Shown: in pieces, positions 16,424-25,539 of the stretch
Position numbering within the stretch: position 1 is the stretch's first letter
Layout of the letters: every line of letters starts with the position of its first letter
Assembly: GCA_902778585.1 (NCBI GenBank)
Contig: CACYYD010000003.1
Location: 54,715-118,714 of the forward strand
Source of the DNA: an uncultured Eubacteriales bacterium
GTDB taxonomy: Bacteria; Bacillota; Clostridia; Peptostreptococcales; Anaerovoracaceae
Direction of reading: 5' to 3'
Length of the DNA stretch: 64,000 bases
Notes under the pieces: model-generated
Seen by the model: the letters and a program-made list of their open reading frames with translations, nothing else
What the model was told of the DNA's origin: nothing
Database searches by the model: none
Translations under genes and position numbers: made by a program

Positions 16424-17628
16424 TGGACAGAGAAAAAGCAACCGAGCAGCTGACGGCAGCTCTCGGCGCATTCCACGGAAGATTCAAGGTCATGTACGGC
16501 CAGGTCTGCGTGCGTGTAGATAAAGACACATATCTTAGCACCGGCGGCAACAAGATCCTTGCAGATATCACTGAAGACAGCTATGAGCTCTGCAACATAA
16601 ATGCCGGAGACCTCGGTGAGATATTCAGAAAGAGGCCTGACATAAACGCCATCCTTTTCGGATGCTCAGCAGATACCGTAAAAGCGTCCGAAGAATCAGA
16701 GTCTATTCCGGTAGCGCTCGAAGACCTCGCCAGGCTCACCGGAGCCGAGCTGAAAGTCATCCCTGACACATCTGTAGCAAGCATACTTGAAGGCGTAAAG
16801 GACGCCTCCGTATGCCTCATAAAAGGTGTCGGAGCTATTGCTGTCGGCAGCAACTGCAGAAAGGCAGCAGTCGGCGCACAGATAGTTGAGAAGGCCTGCG
16901 AAGCCGAGGTGCACGGCAGACTTATCGGCGGCACGGAAGCCCTCGACAGGGATCTCGCTGAAAAATACAGAAAGGAATTCGTCTCTGACTATACTCAGAG
17001 GAACGAAGAACCATACGTCAACTATGTAAACTATGACGAAGAGGAGTTTGCTCTCAGAAGCAGCCTCATAGATCACGGCAGAGATCTTGTTGACCGTGAC
17101 CTGTCATACGGATCATGGGGCAACCTGTCCGTAAGGCTGAATGACCGCGAGATGCTTATCACGCCTTCTTCCATGGACTACTACGACATAAAGATCGAGG
17201 ATATAGTCAAGGTCGACATAAATACACTCGAGTTCGGGAACCAGCGTATACCGAGCACCGAAGTAAGGATGCACGCCAAGGCATACAGAGAACTTCAGGG
17301 CTGCAACGCCATCGTTCAGACGCGTTCCAACGCCATGAGCGTATTCGCGGCTTGCAAGGCAGGTTTTGTCCTCGGTACGGGAAATCTCACTGATCTCATC
17401 GGAGATGTCATGGTCACGGATTATGCAGAGCCGGGCACGGACGAACTTGCCGAAGCTGTCGTCTCCACTCTCAGGAGCACACACGCATGTATCATCCCGC
17501 ACCACGGATCCGTTTTCTACGGACCGTCACTCGACGTGCTGATCGCCATAGCCGAAGCAGTAGAGCTGAAGGCACGCAACATACTCATGTTTGACAGCGG
17601 CATTCCGGAAGAAAAAGAAGAAGAATAA
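16423..17628 (+). CDS. Tandem class II aldolase/adducin-like protein lacking zinc ligands
   Basis: 401 aa made of two class II aldolase/adducin-like halves. The C-terminal half (about 207-390) shows GSWGNLSVR, PSSMDYYDI, PSTEVRMHAKAYRE and IIPHHGSVFYG. The N-terminal half (about 5-165) has the same layout but is more diverged. In family enzymes the active-site zinc is held by HTH plus a later His. Here the HTH positions read QTR (299-301) in the C-half and FGC (79-81) in the N-half; the later His survives only in the C-half (360/361). Canonical aldolase activity is therefore unlikely. Translationally coupled to the TSCPD protein (TGATG). Confidence 0.85.
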   Translation: MDREKATEQLTAALGAFHGRFKVMYGQVCVRVDKDTYLSTGGNKILADITEDSYELCNINAGDLGEIFRKRPDINAILFGCSADTVKASEESESIPVALEDLARLTGAELKVIPDTSVASILEGVKDASVCLIKGVGAIAVGSNCRKAAVGAQIVEKACEAEVHGRLIGGTEALDRDLAEKYRKEFVSDYTQRNEEPYVNYVNYDEEEFALRSSLIDHGRDLVDRDLSYGSWGNLSVRLNDREMLITPSSMDYYDIKIEDIVKVDINTLEFGNQRIPSTEVRMHAKAYRELQGCNAIVQTRSNAMSVFAACKAGFVLGTGNLTDLIGDVMVTDYAEPGTDELAEAVVSTLRSTHACIIPHHGSVFYGPSLDVLIAIAEAVELKARNILMFDSGIPEEKEEE

Positions 17629-17652
17629 CAACTGAACATCAGGCATAAAAAT

Positions 17653-17682
17653 AAGAGCAGTAACTCCGGTTACTGCTCTTTT
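17653..17682. terminator. Bidirectional terminator overlapping the rarD stop
   Basis: Perfect 12-bp stem AAGAGCAGTAAC / GTTACTGCTCTT with TCCG loop and TTTT. It ends the TSCPD-aldolase operon; the rarD stop codon (17670-17672) lies inside the right arm. Confidence 0.88.
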
Positions 17683-18584
17683 GCATGCTTGAACTCTCCG
17701 TATGTGAAGATAGTCAGTCCTATCCAGATTATACCGAATGCGGTTATCTGTACTGCGTCGATAGGCTCTCCGAACATGAACACGCCTATGAGGAGCGTGA
17801 TCGTCGGGCTTATATACTGCGCCAGACCTATCACCAGCAGCGGGACTTTCTTTGCCGCGGCTCCGAAGAGTCCCACCGGTATCACGGTGATGAGACCGCT
17901 CAGAAAGAGCATCGCGTACTTCACAGGCATGTTCATGGCGATAACACCATTGCCCGTCGCTTCGATATATATTATCGCAGGAAGCGCCAGTGCAGCGTAC
18001 AACATGGTCTCATACACCATTGTCAGGAGCACCGGCATATCCGATGTCTTTTTTATTGCCGAATAAGCTGCCCAGGTACCCGCAAGACCGAGTGCTACTC
18101 CCGGCACCTGCCTGAAATGTACAAGGATCAGTATTATTGCAGCAAGTGCAAACAGCATGGCTGTCAGATTATACTTTGTCAGCTTCTCCTTAAAGAAGAT
18201 GATACCCACAGCGCAGATCACGATAGGCTCTATGTAGTACCCGATCGAGGCCTGCACCACATGCTCCGAAGTCATCGCCCATACGTATATGCTCCAGTTT
18301 GCCGTCAGGATGAGTCCGGCGAAGAAGTACTTTCTCCTTACTTCGCGGTCCTTAAGCGGACCTAATACCTCCTCCCTGCTGTATCTTATCCTGGCAGCGA
18401 TATACGCGTAGATGAACATGGTGAATATCCTGTACAGGATTATCTTCCATGATTCGATCGGTACAAGCGCCTCCCAGTATATGGGACATACGCCCCAGAA
18501 GAGCTGGCAGGCAATGACCAGTATCACGCCAAGCCTGTATTCACTGTTTGCCGGGGCTGCTGCCGCCGGCTTCTGATCATTCAT
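17670..18584 (-). CDS. rarD: RarD-type EamA permease
   Basis: 304 aa, ten membrane segments in two EamA repeats. The N-terminus YRLGVILVIACQLFWGVCPIYW with the later IPIESWKIILYRI-like stretch and C-terminal GLAQYISPTITLLIGVF are typical of RarD. Members are named from chloramphenicol sensitivity but the natural substrate is uncertain. It follows the Cys-rich redox gene after 26 bases and is likely cotranscribed. Convergent with the aldolase-like gene. Confidence 0.88.
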   Translation of the reverse strand: MNDQKPAAAAPANSEYRLGVILVIACQLFWGVCPIYWEALVPIESWKIILYRIFTMFIYAYIAARIRYSREEVLGPLKDREVRRKYFFAGLILTANWSIYVWAMTSEHVVQASIGYYIEPIVICAVGIIFFKEKLTKYNLTAMLFALAAIILILVHFRQVPGVALGLAGTWAAYSAIKKTSDMPVLLTMVYETMLYAALALPAIIYIEATGNGVIAMNMPVKYAMLFLSGLITVIPVGLFGAAAKKVPLLVIGLAQYISPTITLLIGVFMFGEPIDAVQITAFGIIWIGLTIFTYGEFKHAKEQ

Positions 18585-18610
18585 TAAAACTTGTCCCCTT
18601 TTTCCCTGTT

Positions 18611-19018
18611 TTACAGACCGAATTCTTCTTCAACCAGTCTGGTCGCTATTCTTATGCATTCGTCGCATGAAGTGAATGCCTTGCCGTTATTGCCGGTCTT
18701 GATGTCTTTGCATCTGAGTGCCTTTGCCTCCTCGACGAATTTTCTCTGCATTATACCTGCGGCTCTTGTAGTCTTTGCCTTCGTAAGACCCGCATGCTCA
18801 GTATTGCCGTCACTGTAAACGAGTCCTGCTATCATAGCAGCTCCGCTGATGGCGCCGCATACGCCTTCAGTCGTCCCCATTCCTGCGCCGAAGCCTTCAC
18901 CAAGCTTGTAGAGTATGGACTCATCGATGCCTGCCGCTTCTGCAAAAGTACATGCTACCGCCTGGCAGCAGTTATATCCGTTTCTGTGCTTTGCCGATGC
19001 AATATCTGCTTTGCTCAT
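18611..19018 (-). CDS. C_GCAxxG_C_C family redox protein
   Basis: 135 aa with NGYNCCQAV (C17, C18), EGVCGAISGAAM near residue 53 and C-terminal CDECIRIAT. This spacing of cysteines defines the C_GCAxxG_C_C family, small proteins of anaerobes thought to bind a metal or act in redox reactions. First gene of a probable two-gene unit with rarD; divergent from the sigma factor gene. Confidence 0.9.
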   Translation of the reverse strand: MSKADIASAKHRNGYNCCQAVACTFAEAAGIDESILYKLGEGFGAGMGTTEGVCGAISGAAMIAGLVYSDGNTEHAGLTKAKTTRAAGIMQRKFVEEAKALRCKDIKTGNNGKAFTSCDECIRIATRLVEEEFGL

Positions 19019-19113
19019 GTTGTGCTCCTTTTGTTATCTTCTTACGCCTTCTTTTTTCTGTGCGTCCGTCGCATATATTAACACAAAGCACATACAAAAA
19101 ACATCAAAAAGTC

Positions 19114-19142
19114 TGCAACACCCTGCAGTGTTTAAGCTACTA
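19114..19142 (+). promoter_or_regulatory. Candidate ECF-type promoter of sigma factor operon
   Basis: TGCAAC (19114-19119), 17-base spacer, CTACTA (19137-19142). The -35 matches the TGMAAC element used by several Firmicute ECF sigma factors; the -10 is a partial match to CGTCTA. Autoregulation is typical of such operons but the assignment is inference. Confidence 0.35.
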
Positions 19143-19191
19143 TTATTATGAGAGCTCTTAAGATGCATATCCGGACGAACGAGAGGAAGCT

Positions 19192-19704
19192 ATGGACGAA
19201 AAGCTCGTGAATGATGCAATAGCAGGCAGCAAAGAGGCCTTCTGCAGGCTGTACGGCGAATACAAGGATAAGCTGTACCGCTATGCGCTGTACCGCCTGG
19301 GTGATCCTTCGGATGCCGAGGACGCCGTCAGCGAATGCGTGCTCGCAGCCTGGCGCGGCATAGGCAGCCTCCGCAGTGAAAAAGCCTTTGCTTCATGGAT
19401 CTTCAGGATCCTCTCTTCCTGCTGCGCTTTTCACATAAAAGAAGCAATAAAAGCGCGTGAAAACATGGAGCGCATACGGAACGGATCACCGGAGTATGCA
19501 GCAGTCTCTTCATCGCCTTCACTGTCTGTCGAGCTGGCTGAAGCACTTGCCATACTGAAAGAAGATGAACGAGAGATAGTCCTGCTGAGCATTGTCGGCG
19601 GACTGAGCAGCACCGAAGTGTCATCCCTGACCGGGCTTGCTCCTGGCAGTGTCCGCTCAAAGCTGTCCCGCAGCCTCGCAAAAATGCGTGAGTTTTTGTC
19701 TTAA
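19192..19704 (+). CDS. ECF-type RNA polymerase sigma factor
   Basis: 170 aa sigma-70 family protein with region 2 (LYGEYKDKLYRYALYRLGDPSDAEDAV) and region 4 (ALAILKEDEREIVLLSIVGGLSSTEVSSLTGLAPGSVRSKLSRSLAKMR), and no region 1 or 3, as in ECF factors. SD GAGAGGAAG. The partner gene starts 11 bases downstream and has the features of a membrane anti-sigma protein. The inducing signal is unknown. Confidence 0.93.
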   Translation: MDEKLVNDAIAGSKEAFCRLYGEYKDKLYRYALYRLGDPSDAEDAVSECVLAAWRGIGSLRSEKAFASWIFRILSSCCAFHIKEAIKARENMERIRNGSPEYAAVSSSPSLSVELAEALAILKEDEREIVLLSIVGGLSSTEVSSLTGLAPGSVRSKLSRSLAKMREFLS

Positions 19705-19715
19705 GGAGACCGACC

Positions 19716-21689
19716 ATGAATAAGGACCGTGAATATATAAAAGAGCTTTTCGATAATGACGGCATCAATGTTCCGGACAGTCTGTCCGAAGAAACTATGC
19801 TTGCCATGCTTGAAAAGGCTGAAGAAAAAAGATCCGAAAGCAAGCGCAGTGTCCGGCGGCCGTCGCTCCGCATGGTCATGGGGCTCGCAGCCGCGATGCT
19901 CGTTGCCGTATTCGGCATAAGCGGGCTCATGGATATAGTACAGCGCCCGCCTGATACTTCTCTCGTTGGCGGAGAGCTGTATACCTTCGGCAGTGAAAAA
20001 GAAATAGAAAAGCTGCTGTCATCCATAAATAATGGCGGCAATGACGGGCTCCGCCAAAAGGTTTTCTCCCCAAGCGATACCGCTCCGGATACCGGACTTA
20101 TCGAGTATGAGGAAGCACCGGGAGAAGCTGTGTCATCCGATTCTGCCGCAACAGGGCTTCAGACCTCCTCTGCCGCAGGATCCGCAGCTGACCATTCCGG
20201 CACGTACCTGCAGGTGGAAGGCATCGATGAGGCAGACATCGTGAAGACTGACGGCAGATACATATACTTTGTCAATAACAATAAGGAAGTCGTGATATAT
20301 TCCGCAGAAGACGGAAAGACCGAAAAGCTTTCCACGATCGGATACAGCGGTGTTGAGAACTACATAGATGACATTTACCTCAGCGGCGACAGACTTATCA
20401 CTGTCGGAAATTATTACAAGGACGGCAGTCAGGATCCATGCACCGGCATAGTCGTATACGATATAAGCAACCGCAATGATCCAAAGGAACTGTATGACTT
20501 CAGCCAGAGCGGGAGCATACTCTCGAGCCGCATGACAGGCGGTTATGTATATCTGGTCACAAATGACTATGTTTACAGAGGCGGGCGCACAGTGCCGCTC
20601 TGCGGAAGCAACGATACCCTTTCTTCGCTCAAAGCCGGAGACATCTGCTGCGTGCCGGAGCCTCAGACATCTTCATACATTGTGCTCAGTGCCATAGATG
20701 TATCTTCAGGCACTCGGGGCACGGCAGTCACAAAGGCCATACTCGGTGCCGGTGAGGACATCTACTGCAACGACCACAACCTCTATTCAGTTTCAGGTGA
20801 ATGGAATAGCAAGGATAATGTTTACAGCACACGGATAGTCAGGGCATCGCTCGACGGACTTAAGGTAAAATTCAATGCTACCGCAAAGGTGCGCGGATAT
20901 GCCCTGTCGCAGTTTGCGATGGATGAGAAGGACGGATATTTCCGCATAGCCACAACATCCGAGCGCGGAGGCATCGATGTAAACAACCTCTTTGTTCTAG
21001 ATCCTGACCTTAAGGAAGCCGGATCAGTTACCGGATTTGCCCGCAACGAAAGCATAAAAGCTGTCCGTTATGTAGGCGACAAGGCATACGTCATCACTTA
21101 CGAGGCTATAGATCCGCTCTTCATAATCGATCTGTCCGACCCTGAAAAACCTTCCATCGAGGGCGAAGTAATGATCGACGGCTTCTCTGCCCTGCTTGTT
21201 CCTGTTAACGAAGGGAGGATGCTGGGCATAGGCCACGCCACCGGCGACAATGGCTACGGAGGAGAGTATGACAGCGGGCTCAAACTTGCACTCTTTGACA
21301 TTTCCGACCCTTCGCACCCTGCAGTGCTTGACAGCATGGAGTTCAAAGACATGATGAGTCCTGCCCAGAGCGACCATCACGCCCTGATGGTAAATGCGGA
21401 AGCCGGCTATTACGCCATACCGTATTCCATAGACCGTTACGGGGATATCGTAATAGATGGCGGCGGTGCTCTTATAGAGGATGAGGATGTCCTTGCGGAT
21501 CAAGAACCCGCCGTGGATTCCTCGCACGAGGCCGGAGTGCTTGTGTTCGGTGGAGAGGATTCCATCAGGCTTATGGAACAGCATGCTCTTGATCAGAATT
21601 GGCTTGTCAGAAACGTTTACATAGGCGACTGGATATATGCCCTTGACTCTGAGGGAAATATCAGCAGTTTCAGACCTGAAATACAGTGA
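19716..21689 (+). CDS. Membrane-anchored beta-propeller protein, putative anti-sigma partner
   Basis: 657 aa. Residues 1-50 are cytosolic and charged and contain DSLSEETMLAMLEKAEEK, like Firmicute anti-sigma N-termini. One membrane helix follows (about 53-72, MVMGLAAAMLVAVFGISGLM). After a low-complexity linker comes an extracellular beta-propeller domain starting LQVEGIDEADIVKTDGRYIY (about 166-185), which matches the Beta_propel family (secreted C-terminal beta-propeller, COG4880). Repeats of the DISDPS...P type run to the end (SDPEKPSIEGEV, SDPSHPAVLDSM). Position after the sigma gene suggests it senses an envelope signal. SD AAGGAG. Confidence 0.85.
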   Translation: MNKDREYIKELFDNDGINVPDSLSEETMLAMLEKAEEKRSESKRSVRRPSLRMVMGLAAAMLVAVFGISGLMDIVQRPPDTSLVGGELYTFGSEKEIEKLLSSINNGGNDGLRQKVFSPSDTAPDTGLIEYEEAPGEAVSSDSAATGLQTSSAAGSAADHSGTYLQVEGIDEADIVKTDGRYIYFVNNNKEVVIYSAEDGKTEKLSTIGYSGVENYIDDIYLSGDRLITVGNYYKDGSQDPCTGIVVYDISNRNDPKELYDFSQSGSILSSRMTGGYVYLVTNDYVYRGGRTVPLCGSNDTLSSLKAGDICCVPEPQTSSYIVLSAIDVSSGTRGTAVTKAILGAGEDIYCNDHNLYSVSGEWNSKDNVYSTRIVRASLDGLKVKFNATAKVRGYALSQFAMDEKDGYFRIATTSERGGIDVNNLFVLDPDLKEAGSVTGFARNESIKAVRYVGDKAYVITYEAIDPLFIIDLSDPEKPSIEGEVMIDGFSALLVPVNEGRMLGIGHATGDNGYGGEYDSGLKLALFDISDPSHPAVLDSMEFKDMMSPAQSDHHALMVNAEAGYYAIPYSIDRYGDIVIDGGGALIEDEDVLADQEPAVDSSHEAGVLVFGGEDSIRLMEQHALDQNWLVRNVYIGDWIYALDSEGNISSFRPEIQ

Positions 21690-21700
21690 TCCCACTCACA

Positions 21701-21729
21701 AAGGCGCAGCTTACGGGCTGCGCTTTTTA
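21701..21729 (+). terminator. Terminator of sigma factor-propeller operon
   Basis: Stem GCGCAGC / GCTGCGC (21704-21710, 21717-21723), loop TTACGG, then TTTTT. Confidence 0.9.
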
Positions 21730-21730
21730 T

Positions 21731-21759
21731 TTGCATAATTACGCCTGTAATAGTAGAAT
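21731..21759 (+). promoter_or_regulatory. Promoter of DUF4914-rqcH
   Basis: -35 TTGCAT (21731-21736), 17-base spacer, -10 TAGAAT (21754-21759), directly after the terminator. Leader of about 50 bases. Confidence 0.7.
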
Positions 21760-21817
21760 ATATGGAATCGCGGAATATGAGATCCACAGCCGCAATTCAA
21801 CAAAAAGGAATGGGAAT

Positions 21818-23740
21818 ATGAAATCTGAATACCTTGAAAAAATGAAGCTTCCGGGCGACCTGGCAGCTGCCCTGAAAGCATGTCCGAACATATACTTTCC
21901 GAAGACCAAGCACGAGTTATACGAGCTTTGCTTCGGCACTTCCGGAGGCAGTGTCCAGATCGTCGGGTATACTATTCCCGGAGGAGGATACGTGCAGGAA
22001 GCAGAGGTAGTCCGCTGCAAGAACGGTGCATCCGTAAACTTCTCCGATGAATACCTGAGAAGAAGAGACCCTCACTGCATGTACATAGGAGATGATCTGC
22101 CTACAGATAAGCCACGCTTCAAGGATTCCTGGAACATGGAATTCGGCGACCTAAGAGCTGCCACAATGAGCTGGCTCGCAGAGCAGAGCCTCGTTGTTAT
22201 GCCGGCAGGCATAGGCGGCAAAGAGCATACATACTCATGCCTCATCGTCTGCCCTGCAAACGCAGCATTCTTTGCCTTTGCTCTTGCAAACATCCAGGAT
22301 TTTGTAAGCATCGATGACATAGAGGCTCCATATGAGCCGCGCTCGATCATCTACGTAGCTCCGCCTTTCAGACACACACACTTCGGCGGCAAGCAGGCTG
22401 TAGTCCACTGCAGAAGCAATGTACTGCACGAGGTCTTCTCGTATAACCTTTATCCGGGACCAAGCGCAAAGAAAGGCGTGTTCTCCGTACTGCTCGACAT
22501 AGGCGAAAATGAAGGCTGGATCACAAACCACGCTTCGGCTGCAATGCTTCAGACACCGTACGAAAACGAATTCGTCTTCATGCATGAGGGCGCATCCGGC
22601 GGCGGCAAGAGCGAGATGCTCGAAGAGATAAGGCGTGAACCTGATAACCGTATCAAGGTAGCGACTGACAATGTCACAGGAGAAGCTTTCTACCTTAACA
22701 TGAGAGACACCTGCGACATCTTCCCTATCGCCGACGACATGGTCATGGCTCACAAAGACATGCAGAACGATTCCGGCAGACTGGTGATCACAGATGCCGA
22801 GAACGGCTGGTTCCTCAGAGTCGACGGAGACAAATACTACGGAAACATCCCTCTTTATGAGAGGATAAGCATACATCCGGATGAGCCTCTCGAGTTCTTC
22901 AACATTGACGGAACTCCGGGAGCTACATGCCTCATCTGGGAGCACACGATGGAGTCGAATGGCAAGCCTTGCTCAAATCCGCGTGTGATAATCCCTCGCG
23001 AGATGATAGACAATATCATCCCGGGAGATGAGCCACTGGAGGTCGACGTCCGTTCATTCGGCGTAAGAATGCCTCCTAGCTCATGGGAGAAGCCTGATTA
23101 CGGCATCATGGGATTCGTTCAGATAGTCCCTCCTGCCCTTGCGTGGCTCTGGAGACTCGTCTCGCCTCGCGGCTTCAAGAATCCGTCCATCGCTGACAAT
23201 TCTGCCGGCAGCGGACTCTCAGCCGAGGGCGTCGGATCATACTGGCCTTTCGCTACAGGTCTCAAGGTCACACAGGCAAACATGTTGCTGCACCAGATCG
23301 TGGATACTCCGAATACGCTCAACATCCTTATACCTAACCAGTATATAGGCGCGTACAGAGTAGGCTTCAAGGCTGAGTGGATCACTCGTGAATACCTTGC
23401 AAGAAGAAGCTGCACAGTAATGGCCAAGCACCTCGTAGAGGCGCGCTGCCCTCTCTTCGGATACTGCCTTGATGAGATGAAGATAGACGGACAGTCCATC
23501 AGACTTAACTTCCTGAGACCTGAGCTTCAGGTAAGACTCGGCGAAGAAGGATACGATGCAGGCGCAAAGATACTGACAGATTTCTTCAAGAAAGAGCTTC
23601 AGCAGTTCCTTGTACCTGAACTCGATCCTCTGGGCCGTCAGATCATTGAGCTCTGCATGAACGATGCTCCTCTCTCAGAGTATCTGAAGCTGACTCCTAT
23701 AAACAGCATAAAGGGAAGCCACGAAAGAGGAAAAAAATAA
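21818..23740 (+). CDS. DUF4914 family protein with P-loop-like motif
   Basis: 640 aa from the ATG at 21818 (SD AAGGA). An in-frame opening at 21686 runs through the terminator and promoter and is not coding. Recognisable stretches are VVRCKNGASVNFSDEYLRRR, YVAPPFRHTHFGGKQAVVH and HEGASGGGKSEMLEEI. The last is a GxxGxGKS-like nucleotide loop, and the surrounding order recalls the PEP carboxykinase/HPr-kinase fold, which is inference. I recall this as DUF4914; function unknown. Ends 6 bases before rqcH, so the two are probably cotranscribed. Confidence 0.85.
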   Translation: MKSEYLEKMKLPGDLAAALKACPNIYFPKTKHELYELCFGTSGGSVQIVGYTIPGGGYVQEAEVVRCKNGASVNFSDEYLRRRDPHCMYIGDDLPTDKPRFKDSWNMEFGDLRAATMSWLAEQSLVVMPAGIGGKEHTYSCLIVCPANAAFFAFALANIQDFVSIDDIEAPYEPRSIIYVAPPFRHTHFGGKQAVVHCRSNVLHEVFSYNLYPGPSAKKGVFSVLLDIGENEGWITNHASAAMLQTPYENEFVFMHEGASGGGKSEMLEEIRREPDNRIKVATDNVTGEAFYLNMRDTCDIFPIADDMVMAHKDMQNDSGRLVITDAENGWFLRVDGDKYYGNIPLYERISIHPDEPLEFFNIDGTPGATCLIWEHTMESNGKPCSNPRVIIPREMIDNIIPGDEPLEVDVRSFGVRMPPSSWEKPDYGIMGFVQIVPPALAWLWRLVSPRGFKNPSIADNSAGSGLSAEGVGSYWPFATGLKVTQANMLLHQIVDTPNTLNILIPNQYIGAYRVGFKAEWITREYLARRSCTVMAKHLVEARCPLFGYCLDEMKIDGQSIRLNFLRPELQVRLGEEGYDAGAKILTDFFKKELQQFLVPELDPLGRQIIELCMNDAPLSEYLKLTPINSIKGSHERGKK

Positions 23741-23746
23741 TATAGT

Positions 23747-25474
23747 ATGGCATACGACGGCATCATCACATATGCTGCTGCAAAGGAATTAAGGGAAAGG
23801 ATCACGCTCGGCAAGATCGAAAAAGTCTATCAGCCGGGTCCCGAAGATCTTTTGGTGCACATTCACACTGCGCGTGGGAATGTGCGCCTCTTTATGTCGT
23901 GCAACAGCCAGTCGGCCAGAGTCTGCCTGACAGAAGGTTCGTATACCAATCCGGAGCAGCCGCCTACCTTCTGCATGCTTCTGAGAAAGCATCTGCAGGG
24001 CGGCAGGATAACTGATGTAAGACAGAAGGACTCCGAGCGCATAATCGAGATAGACATCGAGGCTCAGAACGAGCTCGGATTCTCGGTATGCCGAAGACTT
24101 ATCGTTGAGATAATGTCGAAGCACAGCAACATAGTGCTCATCGATCTTGAAACTGGTAAGATCATCGACTCAATAAAGCGTATCTCTATAGATGTGAACA
24201 GATACCGCCAGCTCCTTCCGGGCGTCATCTATCAGTATCCGCCTGCTCAAGACAAACTGGCTTTCATGGATGTCACCGAAGAGACGGTACTTCCTCACGA
24301 TGACCGTGCGATCATGTCGCGCGTCGCAGGCATCTCGCCTGCTGTGAGCCGCGAATTGCTGGCATCCTGCTATACATCTCACGACGCGTCAGTGCTATCT
24401 GTCGTTCCGGCCAGAAGACTGCTTGAGATCCTGCATTCAATAGAAGACGGCAGCGCAAAGCCAAGAGTTTATGCCGACAGCGACGGGACACCGAGGGAGT
24501 TCCATGTGACAGATCTCTCCGAATACGAGGGTCTGGAGACGCTGTACTTCGATACGCTTTCGGAATGCATAGACTATTACTTCTCCAACCGCGAGGCTTC
24601 AAATCTCGTAAGGCAGAAGTCGCAGCCGCTTCTTAAGTCTGTGCAGGCATCCCTCAGCAAGGCTCTTCTCAAAAAGAAGAAGCTTTCGGAAGATCTTCTG
24701 AATGCTGAGAATTCCGATAAATACAGACTTTACGGCGAGCTTCTGACTGCAAATCTCCACCTTGTGAAGCCGGGGGCGCGCAGTGTCACCGTCATCAATT
24801 ACTATGACGGAAACGAGATAAGCATCCCTCTCGATGAGAAGACCGGTGCTTCGGCAAATGCCCAGAGGTATTTCAAGAAGTATTCCAAGGCCAGAACTGC
24901 CATACACGAGAAGCAGGCCCAGCTTGAGGACAATGACAGTGATATCGCGTATCTGGAATCCGTTATACAGAACATAGAAGCCGCAGACAGCGTGCCCCTT
25001 CTGGAATCCATACGGGACGAACTGGAACAGACCGGATACGTCAGGCGCCGCCAGAAGGCATCGCAGAGAAAGCGCAAAGCCGCAAAACCTGAACCTTACA
25101 GATATACGCTCAGCGACGGGACTCAGGTGCTCGTAGGCCGCAATAACATCGAGAATGACTGGCTCACAATGAAGCACGCTTCCAAAACGGATATCTGGAT
25201 GCACACGAAGGACATCCCGGGCTCACATGTGATCGTGAAGCTTGAGGACGGAAGGAATGTGAATGACCTGCCGGCAGATCTCATCTATGAGGCGGCATCG
25301 ATCGCAGCTTATCACAGCAAGGCGTCGGGCAGTGACAATGTGCCTGTGGACTATGTCCCCGTAAGGTACGTGAAAAAGCCAAACGGAGCAAAACCGGGAA
25401 TGGTTATATTCACTCACAATCAGACGGTATATGTGACACCTAAGCTGCCGGGATCTTCAGGCAGTAAAAATTAG
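23747..25474 (+). CDS. rqcH: RqcH / NFACT family ribosome quality control protein
   Basis: 575 aa. N-terminal NFACT-N domain (MAYDGIITYAAAKELRERI...), helical middle with a coiled coil (about 390-425), and C-terminal NFACT-R (DUF814) domain with VGRNNIENDWLTMK, DIWMHTKDIPGSHV and ASIAAYHSKASGS. RqcH binds 50S-peptidyl-tRNA complexes and recruits tRNA-Ala to add C-terminal alanine tails to stalled chains. Also called fibronectin-binding protein A in older annotation. Downstream of DUF4914 with a 6-base gap; followed by a tRNA gene. Confidence 0.95.
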   Translation: MAYDGIITYAAAKELRERITLGKIEKVYQPGPEDLLVHIHTARGNVRLFMSCNSQSARVCLTEGSYTNPEQPPTFCMLLRKHLQGGRITDVRQKDSERIIEIDIEAQNELGFSVCRRLIVEIMSKHSNIVLIDLETGKIIDSIKRISIDVNRYRQLLPGVIYQYPPAQDKLAFMDVTEETVLPHDDRAIMSRVAGISPAVSRELLASCYTSHDASVLSVVPARRLLEILHSIEDGSAKPRVYADSDGTPREFHVTDLSEYEGLETLYFDTLSECIDYYFSNREASNLVRQKSQPLLKSVQASLSKALLKKKKLSEDLLNAENSDKYRLYGELLTANLHLVKPGARSVTVINYYDGNEISIPLDEKTGASANAQRYFKKYSKARTAIHEKQAQLEDNDSDIAYLESVIQNIEAADSVPLLESIRDELEQTGYVRRRQKASQRKRKAAKPEPYRYTLSDGTQVLVGRNNIENDWLTMKHASKTDIWMHTKDIPGSHVIVKLEDGRNVNDLPADLIYEAASIAAYHSKASGSDNVPVDYVPVRYVKKPNGAKPGMVIFTHNQTVYVTPKLPGSSGSKN

Positions 25475-25500
25475 TTAGTGAAATCTTTTCATTATTGAGT

Positions 25501-25506
25501 TACAAT
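25501..25506 (+). promoter_or_regulatory. Candidate -10 for tRNA-Val
   Basis: TACAAT lies 33 bases before the mature tRNA 5' end. No strong -35 at 17 bases, so support is modest. Confidence 0.35.
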
Positions 25507-25539
25507 AGTCGTGCGCGGAAAAAACGCGCCGGCTGATAT

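Noticed and set aside
21686..21817. Extended DUF4914 N-terminus
   Set aside because: Would read through a terminator and promoter; ATG 21818 has an SD.
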